A stretch of DNA of 11,218 nucleotides from Pseudomonadota bacterium (GCA_023387715.1 JAEWHQ010000122.1:1-11218); one strand, 5' to 3'. Positions 1 to 7,880 are shown, numbered from the stretch's first letter. Notes: generated by a model not told the origin, from the letters alone. Made by a program: numbers and translations.

Positions 1-947
1 ATATTGACCTGATCCTGATTGGTCAGCGCCACAATCAGATCGGCATCCTGCACTTCGGCCTCGAGCAGCACCTCCTGATCCAGCGCACTACCATGAAAAA
101 CGGTTGTACGTTTCAGCTGATCAGAAATCTCCAGGGCGCGTTCATGACTGCTCTCTATGATTTTAATGCGCGTATGTGACTGATGCGCTTCCATTGCACG
201 CGCCACATAAAGCCCGATATTACCGCCACCGGCAATAATGATACGATTGGCATCAGGCTTGTCATGGCCAAAAATCGACAGAGTACGGCGCACCTGCTCA
301 CGCGGTGTAATCACATAAGCCAGATCACCAGCCATCAATTCATCAGATGAATGCGGGGTAAAAAGGCTTTCTTTGCGCACCACACCAACCACTGTTGCCG
401 AGAGATCAGGAAAAAGATCGCTCAGCTGGTTAAGCGGCGTATTGATAACCGGACATTCTTCCTGACATTCAATCGCAAGGCCGATAATTTTTTCATCGGC
501 AAAGCGTAAAACATCGGTCGCACCAGGCAAAGCGATACGGCGCAACAACACCTCACTTACTTCCAGCTCAGGCGAAATGGTGACATCAATCGGCAGATTT
601 TCCCGCAGGAACAAATCCGAATATTCTGCATTCAGATAGGTTTGCGCACGGATTCGGGCAATTTTCGTCGGCACATTAAAAACCGAATGCGCCACCTGAC
701 AGGCCACCATATTGACCTCGTCCGAAAGCGTCACCGCAATGATCATATCAGCTTCATTGGCACCTGCTGCCGCCAGCACATCAGGATGCGAGCCATGACC
801 GACAAAGCTGCGCACATCCAGTGTGTCACGCACGATCTGAATGTGCTTTACCGATGTATCAATCACCGAGACATCGTTTTTCTCAGCCGCCAACCGCTCG
901 GCGATACCGTATCCGACCTGCCCTGCACCACAGATGATCACGCGCAT
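1..947 (-). CDS. trkA: TrkA, Trk potassium uptake regulatory subunit (3' end outside window)
   Basis: Cytoplasmic NAD(H)-binding regulator of the Trk-type potassium uptake channel (TrkH/TrkG). I translated 315 uninterrupted codons from the ATG at 947 to the window edge. Family members are usually about 458 residues, so roughly 140 C-terminal residues are missing. The N-terminal Rossmann motif GAGQVG lies at residues 7-12. A second one, GGGNIG, lies at 239-244, giving the duplicated RCK layout (RCK_N, RCK_C, RCK_N) typical of TrkA. ARIRAQTYL near residues 97-105 is a family-typical stretch. The start lies 41 bases after the ntrX stop, so the gene is probably cotranscribed with ntrYX, a known order in Rhizobiales. 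Its ribosome binding site is weak, with only GGTG nearby. No frameshift or odd codon use was seen. Confidence 0.95.
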   Translation of the reverse strand, partial: MRVIICGAGQVGYGIAERLAAEKNDVSVIDTSVKHIQIVRDTLDVRSFVGHGSHPDVLAAAGANEADMIIAVTLSDEVNMVACQVAHSVFNVPTKIARIRAQTYLNAEYSDLFLRENLPIDVTISPELEVSEVLLRRIALPGATDVLRFADEKIIGLAIECQEECPVINTPLNQLSDLFPDLSATVVGVVRKESLFTPHSSDELMAGDLAYVITPREQVRRTLSIFGHDKPDANRIIIAGGGNIGLYVARAMEAHQSHTRIKIIESSHERALEISDQLKRTTVFHGSALDQEVLLEAEVQDADLIVALTNQDQVN

Positions 948-988
948 GAAAGCACCATTGCTGTTTTAATCCGCCACGCAGATGTCAA

Positions 989-2350
989 TTACACACCAAG
1001 CGACTTCAGTTTGCGGTGAAGCGCTGAACGCTCCATGCCGACAAACTCTGCCGTGCGGGAGATATTGCCGCCGAAACGGTTAATCTGCGCGATCAGATAT
1101 TCTTTTTCAAACATTTCACGCGCTTCACGCAATGGCAGCGCCATAATGTGCTGGTCAGATTCGGTTGGTGCGCGCGGCAGCGTGTCACCAATATCAGCCG
1201 GCAGCAGGTCTGCTGTGATCGGCTCATCCGGATCATCACCACGTGCCAGAATCATCAGGCGCTCAATATTGTTACGAAGCTGTCGCACATTGCCCGGCCA
1301 GCTATGAGCCTGCAAAACAGCCATCGCATCGCTGCCGATCGGACGTGGTTTGATGCCTGCCTGCTCGCCGATTTGCTTGATGAAGAAATCCACCAGCATC
1401 GGAATATCTTCACGGCGCTGCGACAATGGCGGCACCTGCACCGGCACAACCGACAAGCGATGGTACAAATCTTCACGGAAACGGCCTTCAGCGATCATCG
1501 CTTCCAGATTTTGTGCAGTTGATGAAATCACACGCACATCCACTTTAACACGCTTGGTGCCGCCAACACGTTCAAACTGCTGATCGACCAGAACACGCAG
1601 GATTTTATTCTGCGTTTCACGCGGCATATCGGCAATTTCATCGAGATATAAGATACCGCCATGTGCTTCTTCCAAAGCACCGACTTTGCGCTCACCGCCA
1701 TCCATTTCAGTGCCGAAAAGCTCAATTTCCATGCGCTCCGGCGTAATCATTGCCGCGTTAAGCGTCACGAACGGGCCATTAGCACGTGTCGAACTGGAGT
1801 GAATGGCGCGTGCTGTCAGTTCTTTACCAGCGCCAGAAGCACCGGTAATCATGATACGGCTATTGGTTGGTGCCACACGCTCAATGGTTTGGCGCAGATG
1901 GCTCATGGCCAGCGATTGGCCAAGCAGTTCCAGATTATCGCCGCTGCGTTTGCGCAAATCTGACACTTCGCGCTTCAGCTTGGAGGTTTCCAGCGCACGC
2001 TCGGCAATCAGAATCAAACGATCAGCCTTAAACGGCTTTTCAATGAAATCATAAGCACCGCGGCGGATCGCCGACACAGCGGTTTCAATATTACCGTGGC
2101 CGGAAATCATCACCACCGGCAAATCCGGATGAAGTTTTTTGATCTCATCAAGCAAAGCCAGACCATCAAGACGGCTGCCCTGCAACCAAATATCCAAGAA
2201 TATCAAACGCGGCACACGGTCATTGATGGCAGCCAAGGCACTGTCAGCATCAAAAGCGGTGCGGGTTTCATGCCCCTCGTCGCTTAAAATACCGGCAACC
2301 AGCTCACGAATATCCGCTTCATCATCAACTACCAGAATTTCATCTGCCAT
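989..2350 (-). CDS. ntrX: NtrX, response regulator with AAA+ and Fis-type HTH domains
   Basis: Response regulator partner of NtrY, a cytoplasmic DNA-binding protein of 453 residues. The receiver domain (about 3-120) has acidic residues D9/D10, phosphoacceptor D53, S83 and K105. A central AAA+ domain (about 140-380) has Walker A GASGAGKE at 170-177, Walker B ILYLDE at 233-238 and GRFREDLYHRL at 289-299. A Fis-type helix-turn-helix ends the protein (about 425-453). The GAFTGA loop that NtrC-type activators use to contact sigma-54 is absent: the region after ELFGTEM reads DGGERKVG. This absence is known for alphaproteobacterial NtrX, so it may not act as a classical sigma-54 activator. The start is one base after the ntrY stop, with AGGTG inside the end of ntrY as ribosome binding site, implying tight coupling. 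Known family roles include nitrogen metabolism, low-oxygen respiration and cell-envelope control. Confidence 0.97.
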   Translation of the reverse strand: MADEILVVDDEADIRELVAGILSDEGHETRTAFDADSALAAINDRVPRLIFLDIWLQGSRLDGLALLDEIKKLHPDLPVVMISGHGNIETAVSAIRRGAYDFIEKPFKADRLILIAERALETSKLKREVSDLRKRSGDNLELLGQSLAMSHLRQTIERVAPTNSRIMITGASGAGKELTARAIHSSSTRANGPFVTLNAAMITPERMEIELFGTEMDGGERKVGALEEAHGGILYLDEIADMPRETQNKILRVLVDQQFERVGGTKRVKVDVRVISSTAQNLEAMIAEGRFREDLYHRLSVVPVQVPPLSQRREDIPMLVDFFIKQIGEQAGIKPRPIGSDAMAVLQAHSWPGNVRQLRNNIERLMILARGDDPDEPITADLLPADIGDTLPRAPTESDQHIMALPLREAREMFEKEYLIAQINRFGGNISRTAEFVGMERSALHRKLKSLGV

Positions 2351-2351
2351 A

Positions 2352-4616
2352 TTAGTTCACCTGTTCAGCTTCTGACTGCTCTGTTACGGCCTCAGCTTCA
2401 CGCAAGCCTTCGCTCACGGGAAAAACCATTCTGATCAACGCACCGCGGCCTTGATAAAAATCTGGCCGAGCATCGTGCAATTCCATATGCCCGCCATGAT
2501 CTTCCACGATTTTGCGCACAATAGCCAAACCAAGCCCTGTGCCTTTTTCGCGGGTTGTCATATAGGGTTCCAGCAATTTCTGGCGATCATCACCCGGCAA
2601 ACCTTTGCCGTTATCAGTGACCTCCACGATCAGCTGCGCATCATCCTTATAAGAGCGCACAAGAATGTGGCCTTGATAATTCTCATCACGCGCAACCGCA
2701 TCAATTGCCTCGCTGGCATTTTTGATAATATTACCAAAGGCTTGTGCCAGCAAACGGCTATCGAAAGAACCAAGCAGCTTTTCCGAGCCAAAATCATTGG
2801 TAAATTTAATATCGTTACGGCTGACTTCAATCAGGAACGATGCTTCACGCAATGGATCACGCAGATCAAGCTCGCGCATTTCCGGCTTCGGCATACGGGC
2901 AAAATCAGAGAACTCATTGACCATGCGGCCAATATCGCCCACCTGACGCACGATAGTTTCAATACATTGATCGAACACTTCACGGTCTTCGGTAATGACT
3001 TTGCCATAGCGGCGTCTGATACGTTCAGCCGAAAGCTGGATGGGAGTCAGCGGGTTTTTGATCTCATGCGCAATGCGGCGTGCGACATCCGCCCATGCGC
3101 TGGAGCGCTGCGCCTGCACAAGATCAGTAATATCATCAACCGTCACCACATATGAGTGATCGTCAGAACTGGCATCTTCCACAGTAATCTGCACATTATA
3201 GGTACGTGCCGAGCCAGAACGCGTTATTGTCACCTGCTCGCGGTGCACAGCGCGCCCTGTAGAGCGGGCAATTTCAAATGCCTGTCCGATTTCCGGCACA
3301 AGCCCCGTGAGGTTTTTGCCAATGGAATCCTGCGCACAGACTTTAAACATATGCTCAGCAGACGGATTGATGATCGTGATCACTCCGTATGGATCAATAC
3401 CGATCACACCGGCAGTCACACCCGAAAGCACAGCTTCCGAGAAACGACGGCGCTCATCAATCTGATCTTTCGCCGACAAGAGTTCGTTACGCTGGCTTTT
3501 AAGTTCGGCCACCATATTGTTGAAGGTACCGGCCAGCGCACCCACATCGCCATCAGTCGCACGTACAGGAACCGAGGCCTCCAGATTACCGGCAGCAACA
3601 TCTTCCGCTGCGCCAATCAGCAAGCGGATCGGGCGTACCAAGCGATCAGCAACCGCAATCCCTGTCCAGATGGCAGACAAAAGTACAATCAGCGTCAGCC
3701 CAAAATAAAGTAGCGCAAAAGCAATCTGGGTCGCAAAGCGGTTGGAATCCATCGCGCTATAGCGTTCAGCATTGGCCTCCATCAAGCGCATGGCATCAAT
3801 GATTTCGCCGTCAACCGCACGAATAGTATAAAGATAAGCATCCGGAATAGCGCTCATCTTGATAATTGCACCAACAAAATGGCTACTGCCCGGCGGAATA
3901 ATCACCGGCTTGCCGTCTGTCGCGGTTTGCAAGGCATCTTTAGGTGCTGGCGGAAGCGAGCGCTCCCCCCCCAGATCGGTCTGCAAAATCACACTACCGT
4001 CTTCACGCACCAAATAAGCGCCTAAAAGCCCGCGTCCGCGTGCCTGCAAAGACATGAGGCGCACAAAACCAGAGCGATCAAGGCTATAAAGTGTGCGTTG
4101 CGCATCCAGATCCTGCAACATCGAATAGGATGTGCCCTGCAAATTGCGGGCAGTTTCGGTAATGTAGGATTTCGCCAGACTGTTGGAGGAATTCACAATC
4201 TCACGCGTATTGGTATCAAACCAGCGATCAAGCCCCAGATTAAGCGTAACGGCTGCAACAATTGCCACCGCAATCGCCGGTACTGCTGCAATCAGCGAAA
4301 AAAGTGCCACAATGCGCACATGCAACCGTGAAGCAGCACGACCGTGACGGCGCGCCAGAATGATGCGGTAAATTTCACGCCAGATCAGGATAATCAGACA
4401 AGCAATCAGCGCCACATTGATAGTCGTTAGTGTCAGTGTGACAATGCGGTCAGGGTTGATTGGTGTGATACCGATCAAAATTGCGAAAGAAACAGTTGCA
4501 GTAACCAATGCCGCAACAACAGTAATCAGCCCCGGCAAAGCCAGCAAACGGCGTGGCTCAGCATAGTCATTGCTTTCAGGTACTAAGCCTTGAGCTTCGG
4601 GCATTGTGTCATTCAT
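2352..4616 (-). CDS. ntrY: NtrY, membrane-bound sensor histidine kinase
   Basis: Sensor kinase that autophosphorylates and passes phosphate to NtrX. With the ATG at 4616 it has 754 residues. Three hydrophobic segments (about 28-50, 58-79, 100-125) precede an extracytoplasmic region, and a fourth lies at about 300-325. HAMP (about 320-378) and PAS (about 390-500) domains follow. The HisKA H box is RRIAHEIKNPL with H517. The ATPase domain has the N box NIIKNASEA at 629-637, DNGKG at 668-672 and GTGLGL at 692-697. The reading frame stays open upstream to a TTG at 4709 (785 residues). I prefer 4616 because the extra 31 residues look non-conserved and cover strong inverted repeats, but neither start has a good ribosome binding site. 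Brucella NtrY is reported to be a haem/redox-sensing kinase, and that function here is inferred. An eight-G tract lies at residues 215-217. No ntrBC is found directly upstream. Confidence 0.95.
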   Translation of the reverse strand: MNDTMPEAQGLVPESNDYAEPRRLLALPGLITVVAALVTATVSFAILIGITPINPDRIVTLTLTTINVALIACLIILIWREIYRIILARRHGRAASRLHVRIVALFSLIAAVPAIAVAIVAAVTLNLGLDRWFDTNTREIVNSSNSLAKSYITETARNLQGTSYSMLQDLDAQRTLYSLDRSGFVRLMSLQARGRGLLGAYLVREDGSVILQTDLGGERSLPPAPKDALQTATDGKPVIIPPGSSHFVGAIIKMSAIPDAYLYTIRAVDGEIIDAMRLMEANAERYSAMDSNRFATQIAFALLYFGLTLIVLLSAIWTGIAVADRLVRPIRLLIGAAEDVAAGNLEASVPVRATDGDVGALAGTFNNMVAELKSQRNELLSAKDQIDERRRFSEAVLSGVTAGVIGIDPYGVITIINPSAEHMFKVCAQDSIGKNLTGLVPEIGQAFEIARSTGRAVHREQVTITRSGSARTYNVQITVEDASSDDHSYVVTVDDITDLVQAQRSSAWADVARRIAHEIKNPLTPIQLSAERIRRRYGKVITEDREVFDQCIETIVRQVGDIGRMVNEFSDFARMPKPEMRELDLRDPLREASFLIEVSRNDIKFTNDFGSEKLLGSFDSRLLAQAFGNIIKNASEAIDAVARDENYQGHILVRSYKDDAQLIVEVTDNGKGLPGDDRQKLLEPYMTTREKGTGLGLAIVRKIVEDHGGHMELHDARPDFYQGRGALIRMVFPVSEGLREAEAVTEQSEAEQVN

Positions 4617-4903
4617 CTCGAAATTTGTTCCGATCAGATTCGTTACTGTTCTATCGCGATAATAGAGGACTGAGTTGCATTCATGCAACGCATTGTGGCG
4701 AAAATGCAACTGCGCATTTTGGCTAATAGAAAAATATCACCATATTTGCGCCTATCACGAGCATGTGTTTTCAAATCCAGTTCAGGACATTCAAGCGGAA
4801 GTAACCAAATCCCAAGGAAAGGCGACTAGGCTCGTTTCAAGACGATTCGACTGACATGACGGTCATTGAAAGAGAAGACTGAAAAGAGAGAGCAGGATTT
4901 CTC
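4617..4903. other. Intergenic region between divergent ntrY and SH3-domain gene
   Basis: This 287-base stretch has no convincing gene. It should hold the promoters for both the ntrYX-trkA operon and the SH3-domain gene. The only strong structure is the repeat cluster at 4674-4720, listed separately. I looked for -35/-10 pairs on both strands and found none good enough to call: for example TTGAAA (minus strand, 4769-4774) has no -10 at a sensible distance. Confidence 0.6.
4674..4720. promoter_or_regulatory. Repeat cluster upstream of ntrY, candidate operator
   Basis: GTTGCAT (4674-4680), two bases, then ATGCAAC (4683-4689) form a perfect 7-base inverted repeat. ATGCAAC recurs at 4704-4710, exactly 21 bases after the second copy, about two DNA turns. 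The third copy overlaps a second inverted repeat, AAAATGC (4701-4707), six bases, GCATTTT (4714-4720). The cluster sits about 58-104 bases upstream of the preferred ntrY ATG. This is the arrangement expected of binding sites for a dimeric repressor or activator. No regulator is identified, and the same heptamer also occurs by chance in coding sequence (4320-4326, 4985-4991). Confidence 0.4.
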
Positions 4904-5755
4904 ATGGCAACGGCAAAACGCAAACCCCGCACCACTTCACGCTCAACAAAACGTGCGCCCGCTAAAAAGAGTGGCGGCACGTCTGTTGCATCGGTTCTTG
5001 CCCTTGGGGCAATTGTTGCGTTAGGTGCCGTCAGCCTCTGGGCAGCCTCGCAGCACAAAAGCCCGCAAACAGCAATTTCTAACCTGTGGAATAGTACATC
5101 AGACAATAGTCGCGCAAATACTGCACCACAAAAGCAGGCAAGTGCTCCGCAGGTTAAAGAGCAAAAATCACAACCTGCCCGCACCAATCGCACAGAAGAA
5201 AAAGCGGCAAACCGCGCTACGGCGACAGCCCCTATTCCACGCCCTGAAATCGGTTTGAGCCCGTCAAGATCAGCACAAGCGCCACAACCGGCAGCACGGC
5301 CACAAGCAACAACAACAGCCACGCCTGCATCTAAACCAAATCAAAGGGTTGCAGCTATTACGCCACCGGCGTCTGCGACAAAAAACCTGCCGCCGCGCGG
5401 TGTAAACCGCGCCGATTCTACCCCGACAATGGTTTATGCCAAGCAAAAGCTGACCGTGCATAAAACCGCATGGGATAAATCACCATCCATGGGTGAAGTT
5501 GAAAAAGGCCGTGAATTGCGCTCTTACGGACAGACCGGCAAATGGCACCGCGTTGTTGTCCCTGCCACCGACATGATCGGCTGGGTGCATCAGGACATGC
5601 TGGTGATTGTGAAAAAAGCTGGCAACCAAAGTGCGCAAGCCCCTTCACCAATCACCACCGGATCAATCAAGGCAGAAACACCTGCCAAGCCAACGCCTTT
5701 TGCCGCAAAAGATGCAAACGGCCATCCGGTACCGAAAAACAATGTCGGAAACTAA
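4904..5755 (+). CDS. Membrane-anchored SH3-domain protein, unknown function
   Basis: Predicted single-pass membrane protein of 283 residues. The first 25 residues are very basic (many K and R), followed by one hydrophobic segment at about 28-48, so the rest probably faces the periplasm. Residues 50-172 are low complexity, rich in A, P, T, Q, N and S, and presumably disordered. A bacterial SH3 (SH3b) domain follows at about 175-236, with YAKQKLTVHKTAW, KWHRVVV and GWVHQDML as typical strand motifs. A second short low-complexity tail ends the protein. SH3b domains often bind peptidoglycan or peptides in the cell wall, so a wall-associated role is plausible but inferred. AGGA at 4894-4897, six bases before the ATG, supports the start. 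The gene stands alone, diverges from ntrY and converges on hdaA. Gene identity beyond domain level is not recognised. Confidence 0.88.
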   Translation: MATAKRKPRTTSRSTKRAPAKKSGGTSVASVLALGAIVALGAVSLWAASQHKSPQTAISNLWNSTSDNSRANTAPQKQASAPQVKEQKSQPARTNRTEEKAANRATATAPIPRPEIGLSPSRSAQAPQPAARPQATTTATPASKPNQRVAAITPPASATKNLPPRGVNRADSTPTMVYAKQKLTVHKTAWDKSPSMGEVEKGRELRSYGQTGKWHRVVVPATDMIGWVHQDMLVIVKKAGNQSAQAPSPITTGSIKAETPAKPTPFAAKDANGHPVPKNNVGN

Positions 5756-5787
5756 GAGCATAAGCACTTAAATCTTACGCATAAACA

Positions 5788-5814
5788 AAAGGCGCTCCAA
5801 GGAGTGCCTTTTTT
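5788..5814. terminator. Bidirectional intrinsic terminator between SH3 gene and hdaA
   Basis: AAAGGCGCTCC (5788-5798), two bases, then GGAGTGCCTTT form a stem that pairs fully except for one G-T wobble, followed by a six-T run (5809-5814). In practice the tip opens to a CCAAGG-like loop. Read on the minus strand, the A-run begins directly at the hdaA stop codon and a CCTTTTGTTT tail follows the stem, so the same hairpin can end both converging transcripts. Confidence 0.85.
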
Positions 5815-6563
5815 CATGTCTTGCTGGTTTGCGTGCCACTATCTTCTTTGTCACCGCTATAAACAATATCGGCCAAAGCAGGACTATTGAGCACCTGCGC
5901 CGCCAAAATGCGGGTGATGCGGCTTTTTTGCTCCAAGGCAACACGGTCCAGCTGATCCACCACACGAATAGCGGCATTCAGTGAGCGCTCAATACGGCTG
6001 ACCAGATAGCTCACCACATAAGGCTCAACATCCACCTGACGGTCAGCAAAGAGCTTATGAATGACATAAGTCAGCAACATGTCATCAGGTGCTGCAATTT
6101 CAACAACTGTGGCAGCCTTCAAGCGCGAGGCAAGATCAGGCAGCTTCACCCCCCAAGCGGCAGGCCACAGGCGCGATGTCATCAAAAGCGATGGCCCCGG
6201 CCCTTGTGCTGCATGCTGGCGCACCGAATTGATAAGATGAAACAGACCCGTTTCGTCCAAGGTTACGTCGCCGATATCTTCGATCAGCATCGGCTGGATG
6301 CTGGCGCGCTCCTGAATGTCGGCACTGATATTGGACGGATCCACCAGCAAAGCACCGGTTTTTTCCTGCCAGACCTGCGCCATATGTGTTTTACCCGAGC
6401 CGGTCGGCCCCGCCAGAATAACCACAGGCGCCACCCAATCCGGCCAGCGGTCAACCAAATCCACGGCAGCACGGTTCGAGCCCGCAACAATGAGATTATC
6501 GCGCTCATAACCAGGCTGATGTTTCAATTCGAACGGCAATTGCCGTGGTCGCGCCTCACTCAT
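5814..6563 (-). CDS. hdaA: HdaA, DnaA-related regulator of replication initiation
   Basis: Small DnaA-like AAA+ protein of 249 residues without the DnaA DNA-binding domain. Hda proteins bind the beta sliding clamp and stimulate ATP hydrolysis by DnaA, preventing re-initiation. QLPFEL at residues 8-13 matches the position and style of the N-terminal clamp-binding motif (QLSLPL in E. coli Hda). Walker A is GPTGSGKT at 52-59 and Walker B is MLIEDI at 92-97. A sensor-1-like TSR lies at 129-131. LPDLASRL at 141-148 (R147) fits the box VII arginine finger, and RSLNAAIR at 194-201 fits sensor 2. The start lies 18 bases after the permease stop, and AAGGA overlaps that stop as ribosome binding site, so the two genes are probably one transcript. 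In many Rhizobiales ppk follows hdaA; here a terminator and a convergent gene follow instead. Confidence 0.88.
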   Translation of the reverse strand: MSEARPRQLPFELKHQPGYERDNLIVAGSNRAAVDLVDRWPDWVAPVVILAGPTGSGKTHMAQVWQEKTGALLVDPSNISADIQERASIQPMLIEDIGDVTLDETGLFHLINSVRQHAAQGPGPSLLMTSRLWPAAWGVKLPDLASRLKAATVVEIAAPDDMLLTYVIHKLFADRQVDVEPYVVSYLVSRIERSLNAAIRVVDQLDRVALEQKSRITRILAAQVLNSPALADIVYSGDKEDSGTQTSKT

Positions 6564-6581
6564 GTTAAATGCCGGTTGTCC

Positions 6582-7799
6582 TTAGTTTTTAGCAGTTGTT
6601 ACATCTGTTTTTGCAGAAGCCTGCTGTTCTATCAGCGAAGCATCATACATTGGTGAATGGAGATAGCTGTTCAAAGCAAATCGCACAAGCACACCTACAG
6701 CAGCTGCAGCAGGCACTGCAACCAGCATTCCGGTAAAGCCGAACAGCGAACCGAAGGCAAATAATGCAAACATCAGCCATACCGGATGCAAGCCGACAGA
6801 CGAACCAACCAGTTTAGGCTGTAAAATATTGCCTTCAATAAATTGACCGACAAAGAACACACAGGCTACAACCGTAACCATTACCCAATCCGGCCAGAAC
6901 TGAACCAGTGCAACTCCGATGGCCAGCGCCAGCCCGACAAATGAGCCAATATAAGGTATAAAGCTGATAAAACCGGCAAAAAGACCGATAAGAAGGCCAA
7001 AATTGAGCCCTGTGAGCGTCAGACCGACCGCATAGTAAGTGCCAAGAATTAAACATAATGTGCCCTGACCGCGGATAAATCCGGCCACAGCGTCATTCAT
7101 TTCACGCGCGATGCCGCGCACGGTTTCCAGATGAGCGCGCGGTATCCATGAATCGATACTGTCGATCATGCGGTCCCAATCTAGCAGCATATAGAAAGCA
7201 ACTACCGGAGTGACCACAAAAAGCCCTGCAATATCGACCAGAGATTTCCCCGAATTCCACAGGGACTGAAGCAATGTGGATAAAAAACTAGCGCCTTGAC
7301 GCAGCAAAGTACTCAGGTTTTCCTTGATAACATTGCTATCGATGTTGAGATAATTTTGCAGCCATGCCGAATCTTCATTCGCCACCAGCGATTGAAGCTG
7401 TGTCACATAAAGCGGAAAGCGTGAGATAAAATCGGCAAGCTGTGTTGCCAGAATTGGCACCATGATCATCAATGCCAGCACCAACACCACCAAAAACAGC
7501 AACAGGATCACAATTGTTGCCATCAGTCGTGACATGCCGAAACGTTCCAATCGATCCGCCACCGGATCAAGGAAGTAAGCCAGCGCCATCCCTGCCACGA
7601 AAGGCAGAAGGATTGAGCTGAACATCAGCAAAAACAGCACAAACACCAAAACGGTGCCGATCCAGAAGGTCAGCTGCTTGCGCATCATCCCTGCCATTTC
7701 AGCTGGCGGCATGCCTTGCAAGGGTGCCGCACTTCTTCTGGTTGCGCGTGCTGGTGTGCGAGCCGGTTTCTTTGCTGTGGTCTCAGGTGCTTTGCTCAT
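6582..7799 (-). CDS. AI-2E family transporter (PerM/YdgG-like permease)
   Basis: Polytopic inner-membrane protein of 405 residues. About 40 cytoplasmic residues rich in A, R, P and K come first. Hydrophobic segments then cover about 44-63, 64-80 and 91-118, with several more in the C-terminal half. PFVAGMALAYFLDPVADRL (66-84) is the family's characteristic N-terminal motif. GNILQPKLVGSSVGLHPVW in the C-terminal part is the other conserved block of this UPF0118/AI-2E exporter family. Substrate is unknown: members have been linked to autoinducer-2 export, and others to sodium/proton exchange, so a quorum-sensing role should not be assumed. It lies directly upstream of hdaA, a known Rhizobiales arrangement without obvious functional logic. 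The start at 7799 has a weak ribosome binding site (CGGA). A candidate promoter lies at 7852-7880. Confidence 0.92.
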   Translation of the reverse strand: MSKAPETTAKKPARTPARATRRSAAPLQGMPPAEMAGMMRKQLTFWIGTVLVFVLFLLMFSSILLPFVAGMALAYFLDPVADRLERFGMSRLMATIVILLLFLVVLVLALMIMVPILATQLADFISRFPLYVTQLQSLVANEDSAWLQNYLNIDSNVIKENLSTLLRQGASFLSTLLQSLWNSGKSLVDIAGLFVVTPVVAFYMLLDWDRMIDSIDSWIPRAHLETVRGIAREMNDAVAGFIRGQGTLCLILGTYYAVGLTLTGLNFGLLIGLFAGFISFIPYIGSFVGLALAIGVALVQFWPDWVMVTVVACVFFVGQFIEGNILQPKLVGSSVGLHPVWLMFALFAFGSLFGFTGMLVAVPAAAAVGVLVRFALNSYLHSPMYDASLIEQQASAKTDVTTAKN

Positions 7800-7851
7800 T
7801 GAAATCCGTTAATGGCGCTGGGCAATTGGTTTAAATTACTGGCAAGATCTA

Positions 7852-7880
7852 GTTAGACTGCTTCGTGCACTCCGCGTCAA
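7852..7880 (-). promoter_or_regulatory. Candidate housekeeping promoter for permease-hdaA
   Basis: On the minus strand TTGACG (7880-7875) is followed after exactly 17 bases by TCTAAC (7857-7852). The -35 matches the alphaproteobacterial TTGACG form and the -10 matches TATAAT at four of six positions. Transcription would start near 7845, giving a leader of about 45 bases before the ATG at 7799. Judged by eye only. Confidence 0.45.

Noticed and set aside
2451-3155. 234-codon open frame on the plus strand inside ntrY
   Set aside because: It lies fully antisense to well-conserved kinase domains of ntrY, and its protein has no family-like features. Long antisense frames are common opposite GC-rich-codon genes.
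3156-3713. 185-codon plus-strand frame inside ntrY
   Set aside because: It is antisense to the HAMP and PAS regions of ntrY, with Cys/His/Arg-rich random-looking composition and no ribosome binding site evident.
4617-4709. Extended ntrY start at a TTG (4709), adding 31 residues
   Set aside because: The added residues look non-conserved and the segment covers strong inverted repeats. The ATG at 4616 gives a normal-length NtrY, though this is not proven.
6057-6656. 199-codon plus-strand frame across hdaA and the end of the permease
   Set aside because: It is antisense to two recognised genes and has an unconvincing composition.
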